Shown here piece by piece: positions 9,957 through 19,646 of a stretch of 21,265 nucleotides of DNA (positions within the stretch are counted from its first letter, which is position 1; each line of letters starts with the position of its first letter). The DNA comes from Oehlia diaphana (lineage: Eukaryota; Glomeromycota; Glomeromycetes; Glomerales; Glomeraceae). Location: assembly GCA_003833135.1 (NCBI GenBank), contig QZLH01000013.1, forward strand, positions 166,386 to 187,650, in the 5' to 3' direction. The position numbers were made by a program, and so were the translations under genes. The notes beneath the pieces are model-generated. The model was not told where the DNA came from. It ran no database searches and saw nothing but the letters and a program-made list of their open reading frames with translations.

Positions 9957-10907
9957 ACAGTTTTTAATTATTTAAATAAAAAAACGTAGCGCAAACCACA
10001 AGTTCAGTATTTCGAGATAATACTGTCTTAGATGTTAATTTTCCGGGTCGTTCTTAAGTAGAGAATTTTATTACGCTTGTAATTCAGTAAACAAACATGG
10101 TCAACTAAAGCCAAAGTAAAAAATTTTCAAAATAAATAAAAATTAAAAAACTTTATTATTTCATAGCTATCTGTAAGTAAAAGTGATTTTGTTAGTCACT
10201 CCTACACTATACATTATTACTTCATATAAAACATAATATATACTTATAACTTTTATGGGATTTTTTGACCAAATTTTTTTTTAACACACAACAAATAATC
10301 AATGATTCCGTTTGTTTCTAACATAATAAATATACCTGTATCCAAAGACTCAACTCCTAGCAAAAGGCAAATTTCTTTTCAATGTTGAACAATCGCTCGA
10401 ATTTCAATGGTGGCTGACTGTATCAAATATATGGATCAGGTTCAGCCGTTCAGGAATAAAAATTATAATTATTTTCATAAGTTTTATTTGCCGATTTAAC
10501 AAACATAATAAATCGATCACCTAAAAAAATGAGCCATTTAAAAATCAAAATTCAAATTATATTTTTAAACAGGAAATATGGGTTAAGATCCACTTTCTAA
10601 AAAAGTGAAAAGCATAAGCATTCAAAATTATCTAAGATTCAATTATAAATGAGCAAAATGATTTCTATCTACCAGAAATTATTAATGTAAATTGTTAAAT
10701 ACAGTAAAAAAACATACAACTGAAAAGCAGAACTTAGAAGAAAGTTGAGACAAAAGAAATTACAAATATAATATATAAAATATACGAACTTTGTCATTCA
10801 TATTTTATTAGAAATCATAGACAAGAGTTAGATTTCAATTTCTTTCTTGAACGAAATAATATTTGGTTGAATGAGTATTATGAAATTCCCAATCTAACTA
10901 CATTTAG
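9957..10907. other. Gene-poor stretch upstream of the MULE relic
   Basis: No coding region could be supported for most of it. From about 10795 a frame reading D-F-N-F-F-L-E-R-N-N-I-W-L-N-E-Y-Y-E-I-P-N-L leads towards the transposase relic and may be its decayed upstream part in another frame. Confidence 0.4.
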
Positions 10908-11012
10908 TTTCGTCTTTATACTCCAAATCGGTTTAAAAAATTTGAGCAACATTGCTGGTGAATTCTTATAATTCTTATAGATTCTACACATAAATCCAAC
11001 AGGGAAATATAA
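10908..11012 (+). pseudogene. MULE transposase relic
   Basis: One frame reads F-R-L-Y-T-P-N-R-F-K-K-F-E-Q-H-C-W, then TGA (10959-10961), then I-L-I-I-L-I-D-S-T-H-K-S-N-R-E-I and TAA (11010-11012). I-D-S-T-H-K-(T/S)-N is the hallmark of the first catalytic Asp of Mutator-like (MULE/FAR1-type) transposases, which cut and paste DNA through a DDE active site. Only this short portion of a protein normally several hundred residues long survives. The sequence ATTCTTATA is duplicated in tandem (10962-10979) just before the Asp, repeating I-L-I. This is a dead fragment. It is relevant because a MULE-type non-autonomous element lies about 4.6 kb downstream. Confidence 0.7.
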
Positions 11013-11057
11013 TGCAAATTAGTGCATGATTTATAGGAAACTAAAAGATCATTTAGA

Positions 11058-11079
11058 ACCTGATTCTAAATAATCAGGT
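11058..11079. repeat. 8-bp stem hairpin
   Basis: ACCTGATT and AATCAGGT flank a 6-base loop (CTAAAT). It lies just downstream of the MULE relic. Function is unknown; it is too far from any intact gene to call it a terminator. Confidence 0.6.
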
Positions 11080-11367
11080 CGTATAAAAGGTGGGAAAACA
11101 TTGAGAAAATTTATTCCACCATTAAATAAATACTATATTAAATGATGCTTCTTTTTTTAGTAAAAATAATAAAAATTTATTCTAATTTTATTCATGAAGA
11201 AAAAATATTTTATTCACGAAAGAAAAAAAATAATTGAAAAATAAAAATTTTTTACGTTATATTACATAATTTATCCGATAATCATTCCGAGAAAAACCTA
11301 AGCATCGCTTCCAAAAATAGTAGCTGGATAGATAGATTATCGAGCCACAGAGGATTATGGATAGGAT

Positions 11368-11432
11368 AGAGTTAGGTTAAGATTAGGATTAAGGGGTTAG
11401 GATTAGTATTAGAAGTTAAGGTTGGATTAGAG
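11368..11432 (+). repeat. Degenerate GATTAG/GTTAGG array (telomere-like)
   Basis: About 65 bases are built from variants of a G-rich hexamer: GTTAGG, GATTAG, GATTAAGG, GGGTTAG, TATTAG, GGTTG, GATTAG. TTAGGG is the usual fungal telomere repeat. The units here are imperfect and strand-biased (all Gs on the plus strand), which fits an old interstitial telomere-like insertion or an independently arisen microsatellite. Confidence 0.6.
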
Positions 11433-12486
11433 AGCCGTAAATCGGTTTGGTATTCATAACCGTAGTTGGAATAATATTTCTCTTGAAGTTGCAACTCGTA
11501 GTCCGAGAGAATGTCGAAACAGGTGAGACTATGTTATATTCATTATATTATTAATGCTTAGGGCGTGTTACTAGCCTCTTTGTGTCAGTAGCGCAGCACT
11601 GCGCAGCAACGTAATTTGGAACGTTCTTTAATCGTACAGTATTCAATTATATTAATAATTATTTTATTTTTATCTAAAAGATGGAATTGGATTATTTACG
11701 GTGGACCCAATAATTTTACGGTGGCAGTACACGTGATCACATGCAATAATTTTTCTTTATGCTTTTACAAATTAATCATAAACTTAGCTCCACCCATAGG
11801 CTAGGAATGATTCGAAGACTTGGAGGTAATCAACAATAATTATTATTATCATTTTTTTTTTTTAAGCAAAATATTTCATTTTAACCAGGTTCTTTTTGAT
11901 AATAGTTGTCAATTATCGTCAAACTCCTCGTTTCAGGAATGCTATGTTAGTTTAATTAACTTCAATTTTTATATTAAATTTTATTGTAATTTTATCGTAA
12001 TTAAAAAAGTTTTAATTCTCTTTAGTCGAAATGCAGCTTCAAATAATCCGAAAACATCGTGATATTAGGATGACATTAGATTATATTTTAAATAAATAAA
12101 TAATCGACTTTATTTTAGCATTTATAACACAATGACATTCTCATCATTTTAATGTGCTTTAATTATCATAAATAAAAAGAAACATCTTATTATGTCCACA
12201 GTCCATTCTTTGAATATGCCATTTAAAAATGACGGACTTTTACGTAATCAATCCCGTATAAAAAATATTGATTAACATAGATGAAGGACTTCAATGATAA
12301 CACACCAAAATATAGGGAGCGACTCTACCGATCGATTAATCACGTGAACAAACCGGTTTCGACATGTGTGAAATGGATTCCTGATTCCAACGCTTAATAA
12401 CGAAGCATTACACAAGGTATCAGGAAAAAAAGATATCAGATACGAAGACCTTAAACTTCTACACGAAGACATTCATTTATCAATAC

Positions 12487-13445
12487 ATGGCAGAATTATT
12501 TAATGCCTGTATTAAAATTAAAATTGGCAATATGTCCACAGTATGGAACAAAGGTTTACTATTCCCTATACCTAAACCTAAAGAATGGAATAGTGAAATC
12601 AACAACACTCGCCTAATAATTTTATTAGACACGATCAGTAAACTATTTGTCAAAATCTTAACCAACAAAAGACCAACAAAGTCCTGTCAAAATATAACTT
12701 TTTACAACCAAATAACCGCGCTGGTCTCATAGGACAAACCCACATCACAACCGCTACAAACCATTCAACATATCATAGAAACAGAAAATTAGACTACTAA
12801 TTCCACTTCTGAAAAACCACTCTGGATTGGTCTTCAAGGTATTAGTAATGCTTATGATTATGTTAATTTATCTTTACCAAAACTATCACTACAACGATTA
12901 CATTTTCCCCCAAAGATCCACGATCCTCACACAATTTTTCACAGATAGACACAACCAAATCATCCCTCATAAAGGATTAAGTTCCTCCTATAACATATTA
13001 CAAGGAATAGACCAGTGTGAAGTCATTAGCCCAATATTGTGGATATGCTACTACGACACCTTGTTCCATCGTATCAATTCAACCACGGACTGTAACAAGC
13101 AACAAAATTAATAACATCTATAACAGAAACTCCGACCACTTATTATTACTAAAACTGCTCCGGTAGGATACCTTGATGATACAAGCTGGTTCACTCTCAC
13201 AATTGAAAAATAATTTACAAATTGCAAATACCTTTTACGAATTCACCAACATTTTCGTCAACCATGATAAATACGAAATCCTTACGAACGACATCAAATT
13301 TTGCAACAAAAAAATAGATATACATGTTGCCAACAACAAAATCATCAAAATCAAAGTCGCTTCCCGAAACGCCAGCAAAAGAATTTTAAGCGTATATATC
13401 AACGCCTTTCACTCAAGCGGCCCTACCTTTAAAAAATTGAAATAA
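12487..13445 (+). pseudogene. Reverse transcriptase domain blocks of the retrotransposon
   Basis: The readable blocks are 12487-12732, 12827-13111 and 13173-13445, in different frames. Motif A normally reads D-x-S-K-A-(F/Y)-D. The codon at 12838-12840 is GGT (Gly) where the metal-binding Asp belongs. Motif C Y-L-D-D at 13169-13180 is intact, but the frame shifts within 20 bases after it. The block from 13206 reads K-N-N-L-Q-I-A-N-T-F-Y-E-F-T-N-I, a connection typical after the catalytic palm. Confidence 0.85.
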
Positions 13446-13449
13446 ACAG

Positions 13450-14840
13450 ACCGTTCCTTCGCGCATATTATGAGAAACAAGAAAATCACCCATGATCATT
13501 TAATTAATTAATTTACATCACGATCCGGGTATATCAACCAGTTTACGTTTTAACGGAACAACAATGCAACAAACAGGACCCCGAGTTATATATAGGAAAT
13601 CGGCACACATTTACTATTAGATCTACACATTCTTCAGGGCCGGAACTATGTAATGCTGGTCGGCATTATACACAAATGGAACGATGTACATAATTTTGGC
13701 TCATTTTACCAGGACCTGACCTGCAACAACTTCCTAGCTCCTTTAAAAAAATTATTTAAATACAAACTCAATCTTCCCATCAGTACCCATAATAACATCA
13801 TTCACAACAAACTCTTTCCTTGTATGAATAGTTTTTTTATAACCAATTTTACGCTCACGCGGCCATCACCAACGCACTATTTATTATTATATACGAGTGT
13901 CAATTACGAAATCGGTTATAAAAAAATACTAAACACGCAATACGAATATATTTTCCTACATCAGAAGATCTCAAACAACTACCAACCAAGCCTCACACGT
14001 TGACACACATATTACAGGAGGCACTACGCCTATTACGCGTCATATTTCGAACTTAACCAAAAATGATATTATATATCACTCAAAAACAAACGAATTATAT
14101 TTCTGGACCAAGCCAATACTGTTGATGGAGCTTTCCTTGAAACTTGGACTAATATTAAAACTCAACCATATAATTCTTTCAAAGGACGAACTCCTAATTG
14201 GTTCCAAAAATTAGAGACAAACGACACTTTTCCAAATTAAAATGGAAGATTATTTAACCCTCTCCAGTCTCCTACAATCAATAACTTAAACTACAAAGTT
14301 CCTATATTAAAGTACAACTTTACTTTAGACCTCCCAACAAATGGACAGTTAATTAGGATGCGATTACTTCACTACCAATTTTTGGGAAAACTATTGAGCA
14401 AGTTAATCATCCGGATACACTCTCCATTACATACCGTGCTCATTACATCAATATACCAATACCACACGAAGTCAACTCAGGTCGTACGCCCAGAAAACTC
14501 ACGAGCATATTAAATCCATCCTGGTTGCCAACTTCACAAACCGCGCGACCAAAATGCGTTGTCATGACATGTACAGTACAACGGCGCTAATTACTGTAAA
14601 TCCATGACAAACATCATCGGCCATATTCGGCACAACGATTATTACACAAAGCATCGGTTTTCCCGGTTTCATCAATTTTGACTCTCAAAACTCTGGATTC
14701 AAATTTATGAATCACACATCTCACGTGACTCCGCCTACGCCACAAAATGATAGTGTCTGAAATCTAAATGCCTTCAGACATCAATAACATCTTTATAATA
14801 CTAACCTCAATCAAGCATCACCTTACCACATTCCTCGGTG
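13450..14840 (+). pseudogene. Thumb/linker part of the retrotransposon, heavily broken
   Basis: 13471-13500 reads M-R-N-K-K-I-T-H-D-H-L-I before stops. 13653-14003 stays open with F-Y-Q-D-L-T-C-N-N-F-L-A-P-L-K-K-L-F-K and N-K-L-F-P-C-M-N-S-F-F. After about 14180 F-K-G-R-T-P-N-W-F-Q-K-L and, near 14354, L-I-R-M-R-L-L-H-Y-Q-F-L-G appear in another frame. The segment joins the reverse transcriptase to RNase H and gives no sign of a separate gene. Confidence 0.65.
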
Positions 14841-14904
14841 CATCATAGGTGACGACGATAACATTCAATCACTTATCAAAATCGCCAGATCTCTGGAAAA
14901 AAAA

Positions 14905-15222
14905 CCAACTTGAGATTCTTCACAGGCGGCTCACTAATTTCTCACGACGAACGAAACCACAAACAACATCCGTGGGTTTTGGATGGACAGAAGTTTCATC
15001 CCACTCGTCACCACCAATAACATATAATGGTAGCACTACCTTCAACTATCGTCTTGTAAGACAGAAGGTTACGGACAACTTATTGCTATAATTTGCTGTC
15101 CTAACCACAACAACGTGCACATTTTTACGGATTCACGGAACACTATATCCACTTATCAAAAAATTACTAACAAACTAGTAATGGGTTACCACCCCAGTCT
15201 ACGTCTATATTTAATTAAATAA
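14905..15222 (+). pseudogene. RNase H domain relic of the retrotransposon
   Basis: The first RNase H strand normally reads F-T-D-G-S; here it is F-T-G-G-S (14919-14933), so the first metal-binding Asp is Gly. The frame continues S-L-I-S-H-D-E-R-N-H-K, then stops. A second frame from 15085 reads C-P-N-H-N-N-V-H-I-F-T-D-S-R-N-T-I-S-T-Y-Q-K and ends at TAA 15220-15222. T-D-S at 15127-15135 corresponds to the later conserved Asp. RNase H degrades the RNA of the RNA/DNA hybrid during retrotransposition. Confidence 0.75.
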
Positions 15223-15651
15223 AATAAATTTAATAACGAAGCATATCAAGCACATCCGAGCACAATGGATACTAGTAACAAGTATATAAAAATTGTATTA
15301 TATGAAAATCTATTTTTTTTTTACCATCAAAACAATTATATCATAAAATTATAAATCGACGATGACAAATTTTCACATTTATTTACTTAAATAATTTAGA
15401 ATTCGGAATATCAAATATATGAAAATCTGGTCATATATTTCATTTTTTTTCATTCTCCGCATTGCTGTATATATTCATTTGCATTCATAGTATTTTATCG
15501 TTTATTCGATTACATGTTCCGTATTGTATAATATTATAATATTATACGTTGATATGATAATAATAAATATTAATAATTACTCGATTAACTTTATCGATTT
15601 TAAAAGTACAGTATTTAGAGCCATGACATGTCACTGGCTACTGGTACGACT
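15223..15651. other. Flank between the retrotransposon and the MULE-like element
   Basis: A/T-rich sequence with no coding frame. A clear poly-A tail or target-site duplication for the retrotransposon was not found, so its 3' boundary is uncertain. TATAATATTATAATATTATA near 15526-15545 is a self-complementary A/T run. Confidence 0.45.
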
Positions 15652-15933
15652 CTAGTGTTACGATCCGGATGAACATCAATCCATAATTAATTTTATATCC
15701 ATAGGATCATCCGGATAATCCGTCAGATTAATCCGGGATTTTGTCATGCTTAATTCGAGCTGAGTTTTATGGTGCTGACCCGAATTATAATTCCAAAAAA
15801 GGAAATAATGTTATACACATCCAAAAAAGGAAAGAATTGGCATAGCACAGTAAACGAATCATCCGACTGATGAATTTCGAATTGGATATCCGCCGGATTG
15901 ACGGATTAACTTTGGTCCGGATCTTAACACTAA
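15652..15933. mobile_element. 282-bp non-autonomous MULE-like element (MITE) with 9-bp TSD
   Basis: The 9-mer GGTACGACT flanks it perfectly at 15643-15651 and 15934-15942. The ends are inverted: the left end (CTAGTGTTACGATCCGGA) and the reverse complement of the right end (TTAGTGTTAAGATCCGGA) match at 16 of 18 bases, and similarity extends to AATCC, 24 of 31 overall. A 9-bp duplication is the usual signature of Mutator-superfamily insertion. There is no coding capacity. The interior repeats the core ATCCGG many times in both orientations, which may be subterminal transposase binding sites. Mobilisation would have needed a MULE transposase encoded elsewhere; the only one seen here (10908-11012) is dead. 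Confidence 0.88.
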
Positions 15934-16944
15934 GGTACGACTATAATATACGGTAAGTTTACATGATTCGTCTCATTAAAGCTGAATTATTCACTTAGAG
16001 TTAGTACATTTTTGTTGGTTAAAACAAAAAGTTGAATAATCTTACATTTCAGAGAGAGCTGATTGGCTTATTTATATAAAAATATCATAAAACAAAATGA
16101 CCTTTAAAAATTTCAAAAAAAAGGTAAAATTTAGTTGTTCAAATTCGGGAATAATCAGCGTGTAGTACTCTAAGGTACACAATAAATCGTTAACGAAATA
16201 AAAAATTTTTTTTGATGCATAATGGTTACATAAACTAATAAAGTTAATGAGCTTTAAATTTGTATTCACCAGGATTCATAATTTTTGGCTGGAAATTATC
16301 GCATAATTTCCGATTAACTATTCTTAGCTAATCACATGATTTAAATTTTTTATCGTAAAGAATATAAAAAAAAAAATTTTTTTTTTGTCTTAATGTCCTA
16401 TATAAAGAAGCGAGATGATTTCAAAGGAAAAAAAAAAGGAAAGAGAACTCTGAGATACAATAAATCTTCTACTTTCATATTAAATTTTGATTTTTTTTTC
16501 CCTTTTACTCGCTCAACGTGAGCTACTTTTAAAACTTAAATATTCCATAAAATTTAAATTTTGAGCTTATTTATAATAAAAATATACCATTATTCAGTTT
16601 ATTAGCATATAAAAACTTTTTACACATAAAGAAACGGTTTGATTTTTCAAACATTCAAATTTCAAAAGTATTTTAACATACTTATTCTCTATGTCAGAGT
16701 TTATTATTTTTTTCTTGTCTCATTTTCTTAGCGCGTGATACATTTTTCGGCATTATTTTTTTTATTAAAAAACACTTTCGTAACATTCTTTTAATCATTT
16801 TGGTAGTCCCATAATTTTTGTTACCCTCAAAAAAGTTATTACTTCTATTCCCTAAATTTCATTTTTTTTTAAAATAACTACAATATAGCAAAAAAGGCGA
16901 CGAATGCAAAAGTCTTATTGCAACACGTGATTTAGAAATTAACA
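15934..16944. other. Intergenic/upstream region of the duplicated-domain gene
   Basis: A/T rich, with an A11T11-type block near 16370-16387. A TATA-like TATATAAAG at 16399-16407 is followed by a 12-codon open frame from ATG 16415, possibly an upstream ORF in a long leader. CACGTG at 16924-16929 lies 15 bp before the start codon. The minus-strand frame at 16072-16269 is low-complexity and not called. Confidence 0.4.
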
Positions 16945-17899
16945 ATGAATAGCTATCAACAAACGCAACAAACCATGCAATTGAATGAGTTTAAATTATT
17001 TTATCAACCTCCAAATGATAAAAATTTTTATCATGTAAATTTTAAAATGATTTCAGGATCTTCGGAAAATTGGGAATATAGTGATTACGATTACGATTTC
17101 TTTTATCAGAGTTTAGATGCTAGTTATTACGTCACATGTAAATTATTACCACCTTCTTTGATTATTAATATATTAAATAAGGAATTTTATGATATTGACT
17201 TCGATTTAAACGACCTGAAACGTAAACATACATTAACTTGGGGTCAAAAATATAATCTCGAACTAAGTTTAAAACAAGAACTTCCTTTTCTAAAAGAGAA
17301 AATTTTAAAAAGGTTCGTGTCCTAAAAATTTTTAAACTTATAATTTTATTTAACTCTCGATTAACATTTATTCATTCATCACGATTACCAGAGATTTCTC
17401 AAATACTTCAATTGACCAAATTCTTATTCAATCATCACAACAAGCGAATGAACTTAGATTATTCCATCAACCACCATACGATGATTACATTTATAATGTT
17501 GCTTGTAAAATCACTTTACAAAATTACAATCAAAATGACGATGAAGATTACGATTATGAATTTTTTTATCAGATTTCAAATGATATTATTAATACAAAAC
17601 ATATTAAATGTAAGATTTTATCATCTCCTTCAGTTATAAGTTTATTGAACAAAAAGATTCATGGAATTTATTTTGATATAAATGACTTGAAACGAAAACA
17701 TGTATTAGCTTTGTATCAAAAATTAAATCTCGAACTAAGTTTGAAACAGGTTTTTCTTCAAGTCCCCGAAAGTGAAATGGGATCAAGTGGAAATACAATT
17801 TCTTCTAATGGAAATATAGAAAGCAATGTGAGACAAACAGTTTCATCAACTGACAGTCAAAGTTATTTCGATAATATCATACCCCCCCCCCCGCGATGA
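16945..17899 (+). CDS. Protein with two tandem copies of an unrecognised domain of about 100 residues; two exons
   Basis: Exons 16945-17312 and 17392-17899 join through a 79-bp intron (GTTCGT...ACCAG) inside an Arg codon, giving about 291 residues. Copy 1 (about residues 13-113) and copy 2 (about 136-238) share an order of motifs: N-E-(F/L)-(K/R)-L-F-(Y/H)-Q-P-P, an acidic D-Y-D-Y-(D/E)-F-F-Y-Q, C-K-(L/I)-L, a hydrophobic strand, (F/Y)-D-I-N/L-D-L-K-R-K-H and a closing L-E-L-S-L-K-Q. The C-terminal tail is Ser/Asn/Gln rich, then polyproline encoded by a C11 run, then R and stop. No signal peptide or membrane helix. I do not recognise the family, and no catalytic motif is visible. The start has a short 5' context AACAATGAA. 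The intron is inferred: without it copy 1 stops at 17323 and copy 2 has no ATG. Confidence 0.75.
17882..17892 (+). repeat. C11 homopolymer deciding the C-terminus
   Basis: Eleven Cs encode four prolines and set the frame of the stop at 17897-17899. One C fewer would carry the frame on through R-D-D-Q-S-Q-F-N-I-V before a stop. The run is exceptional in this A/T-rich DNA and is a classic site of slippage or sequencing error. Confidence 0.85.
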
Positions 17900-17983
17900 T
17901 CAATCACAATTTAATATAGTTTAATATTTTATTATTTTTTTTTTTCTTTTAGCAAAAAAATTTAGGCTTAAAAATTATGTTAC

Positions 17984-17989
17984 AATAAA
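17984..17989 (+). terminator. Possible polyadenylation signal
   Basis: AATAAA lies 85 bp after the stop codon of the duplicated-domain gene. Chance occurrence is likely in A/T-rich DNA, so support is positional only. Confidence 0.3.
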
Positions 17990-18760
17990 TTTGTTATGAA
18001 TAGTTAAAATTACTTAAGTATTTTGTAAAATCTTATATTCTTTTATTTAAAGTTTATATAGTATTTAGAAATTATTAATAATTATTTTTAAAATTTAAGA
18101 ATAATTCACAATAGAAAGTGTAAAGGTTAAGTTAATATGTTGAAATTTTGAGGCTCTTGATAAATAAAATATTTTTGAAACATATTTTTCTTATACAAAA
18201 ATTTATTAAATATATAATTTACTATTTCTATAAAAAGTCCATTTCATATAAAAATCATCCGGATATACAATAACAGTGAAATAAATAAAATAAAATAACC
18301 CAAATTTTTTATTCATACAATGTTTAAATCGACACCTTAATAAAAAAAACTTATTGTAATCGTTCTCTGTCATGTAGAAAATGATAAACAAAAATTATGT
18401 GTAAACGGAGTTACGGGTCGTTAAGCTCGCAAATAAGTAAAATCGACGTTGAATTGTGACTCAGAGAAAATTACTCAGTGAATCATAGGACTTTCAAATA
18501 TTACTTATTTTGGGTCACAAGGATTTCATTGAGTTTATCTTATTTTAGGTAGCATCTTTTGTCGTGCGATAACATGAAACTGCATGTAACATACTCCTGC
18601 GTTAATCTTTCATCAGGTTTCTTAATTTAGGTTTTATGTGCGACTTCCCCTTTTTCTTTCACATAAAGATAATATGTCACGGGATAGTAATTTACTGCGG
18701 TTTACTTAATTGACTCGTGATTTGCACCACGTGATAAAACAGCACGTTTTTATAACTAGG
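17990..18760. other. Intergenic stretch
   Basis: No gene recognised. The minus-strand frame at 18206-18391 is Phe/Tyr/Lys-rich, has no motif and is not called. CACGTG occurs at 18728-18733. Confidence 0.5.
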
Positions 18761-19521
18761 CCAACTGGTTGGTTACACAATATAGTTTCGCCGTCACCCC
18801 TGAATTTCATTTTTTAAAAGCCTAAAACTTTTGACACACAACGTTTCTAAAAGCCGATGTTCGAGAGTAGATTAGTGTTGGTAAGAGTCATATATACCAA
18901 ATTTTCATGGCTATTAAAGCGTTCTCAGGTCAAAGTTTTTATATAGCTTATTAGAAAAACTATTATTTCGAAATATGTATTAAAAAATTTTTTAAAAAAA
19001 CGATAAAAAATATTTTTTAACAATAAATATCACTTTTATATTAAAATTTTATTAAATACATTCTCTTTTATTAGTGAAAACTGCATACAACTAATTATTG
19101 TGGACATTTACTATAGACAATATTTTATTCAGTTTTTTTTTAAAAAAAAAGGTTTAAAAGTTATAAATTAAAAGTCTATATAAATAACTTGTTTTAGACT
19201 TCTAAATATTGATTTATTCATCATAAATACTAAAATAAAGCCGCCGATGTTGTTTTCAGAGAAGGTCAAACATTAATTTAAAGTACTTGGACGCGACAAA
19301 ACAGATGTAAAGATGATATCATTAATACTAAAGGAGGTTATACGCGATGTATAATTACATTAGGGCTCGGCAGGTTTTTTTAATTGCAGGGGTATTTGTT
19401 CACTGACCATAATTGCAGGGGTATTTTGTTCACCGATCATCGTAATTTATGAATTTTATATGTAAGACAATTTTGATGTATTAGACTTATTGTATATTAT
19501 ATTGTGTAACCAACCAGTTGG
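18761..19521. mobile_element. 761-bp element with perfect 24-bp terminal inverted repeats
   Basis: The 24 bases at 18761-18784 (starting CCAACTGGTTGGTTACAC, ending AATATA) are exactly the reverse complement of 19498-19521. A perfect 24-bp inverted match is far beyond chance, so this is a DNA-transposon-like element, MITE or foldback. No clear target-site duplication is visible outside the ends. The interior has no coding capacity that I can recognise. It contains a tandem duplication at 19382-19440. The exact ends suggest recent activity or conversion between the repeats. Confidence 0.85.
19382..19440 (+). repeat. 29/30-bp tandem duplication inside the TIR element
   Basis: AATTGCAGGGGTATTT opens both copies (19382-19410 and 19411-19440). 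They differ by one inserted T and two substitutions, ending GTTCACTGACCAT and GTTCACCGATCAT. Confidence 0.9.
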
Positions 19522-19646
19522 ACATCACACCCCCTAGTTTATTAGATAAATTAAAACGATTGGTCTCGTCTCTAACTATATTTGGAATTAGGACTACATT
19601 CCTCAAATAAAAAAAAGTTATTGACACATCTTTCCCTTTTTTTTTT

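Larger units (their letters stand above)
11013..12280. other. Intergenic stretch with hairpin and G-rich array
   Basis: It contains a hairpin at 11058-11079, a telomere-like array at 11368-11432, and a more GC-rich segment at about 11560-11620 with GCGCAG-CAC-TGCGC. Open frames at 11616-11804 and 11820-12062 show no family motif and are not called as genes. Confidence 0.45.
12281..15222 (+). pseudogene. Decayed non-LTR (LINE) retrotransposon: reverse transcriptase plus RNase H
   Basis: Broken frames line up into one polyprotein. 12281-12394 reads K-Y-R-E-R-L-Y-R-S-I-N-H-V-N-K-P-V-S. 12393-12482 reads Y-E-D-L-K-L-L-H-E-D-I-H-L-S. From 12487 come A-E-L-F-N-A-C-I-K and L-F-P-I-P-K-P-K, the start of the reverse transcriptase fingers. 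Motif A follows as L-Q-G-I-S-N-A-Y-D (12832-12858), then F-T-D-R-H-N-Q-I-I, L-Q-G-I-D-Q-C-E-V-I-S-P-I-L-W, motif C Y-L-D-D (13169-13180), and thumb-like N-L-P-I-S-T-H-N-N-I-I-H-N-K-L-F-P. RNase H appears near 14919 (F-T-G-G-S-L) and 15085-15222 (H-I-F-T-D-S-R-N-T-I-S-T-Y-Q). Such elements copy themselves by target-primed reverse transcription. At least six frameshifts, many stops, no endonuclease domain seen and two catalytic Asp-to-Gly changes make it dead. Its GC content is higher than its surroundings. Confidence 0.88.

Noticed and set aside
11616..12062. Two plus-strand open frames
   Set aside because: Short, start on non-ATG codons, low-complexity, no recognisable motif.
12272..12668. 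Two minus-strand open frames opposite the retrotransposon
   Set aside because: They are antisense shadows of the reverse-transcriptase coding sequence.
14849..15091. Possible separate gene of 80 codons
   Set aside because: It overlaps the RNase H relic in another frame; part of it is the same decayed domain.
17412..17639. Open frame within exon 2 of the duplicated-domain gene
   Set aside because: Out of frame with the clear domain repeat; a shadow rich in Ile/Met/Lys.
18206..18391. Minus-strand open frame of 61 codons
   Set aside because: Phe/Tyr/Lys-rich, with no motif or context.
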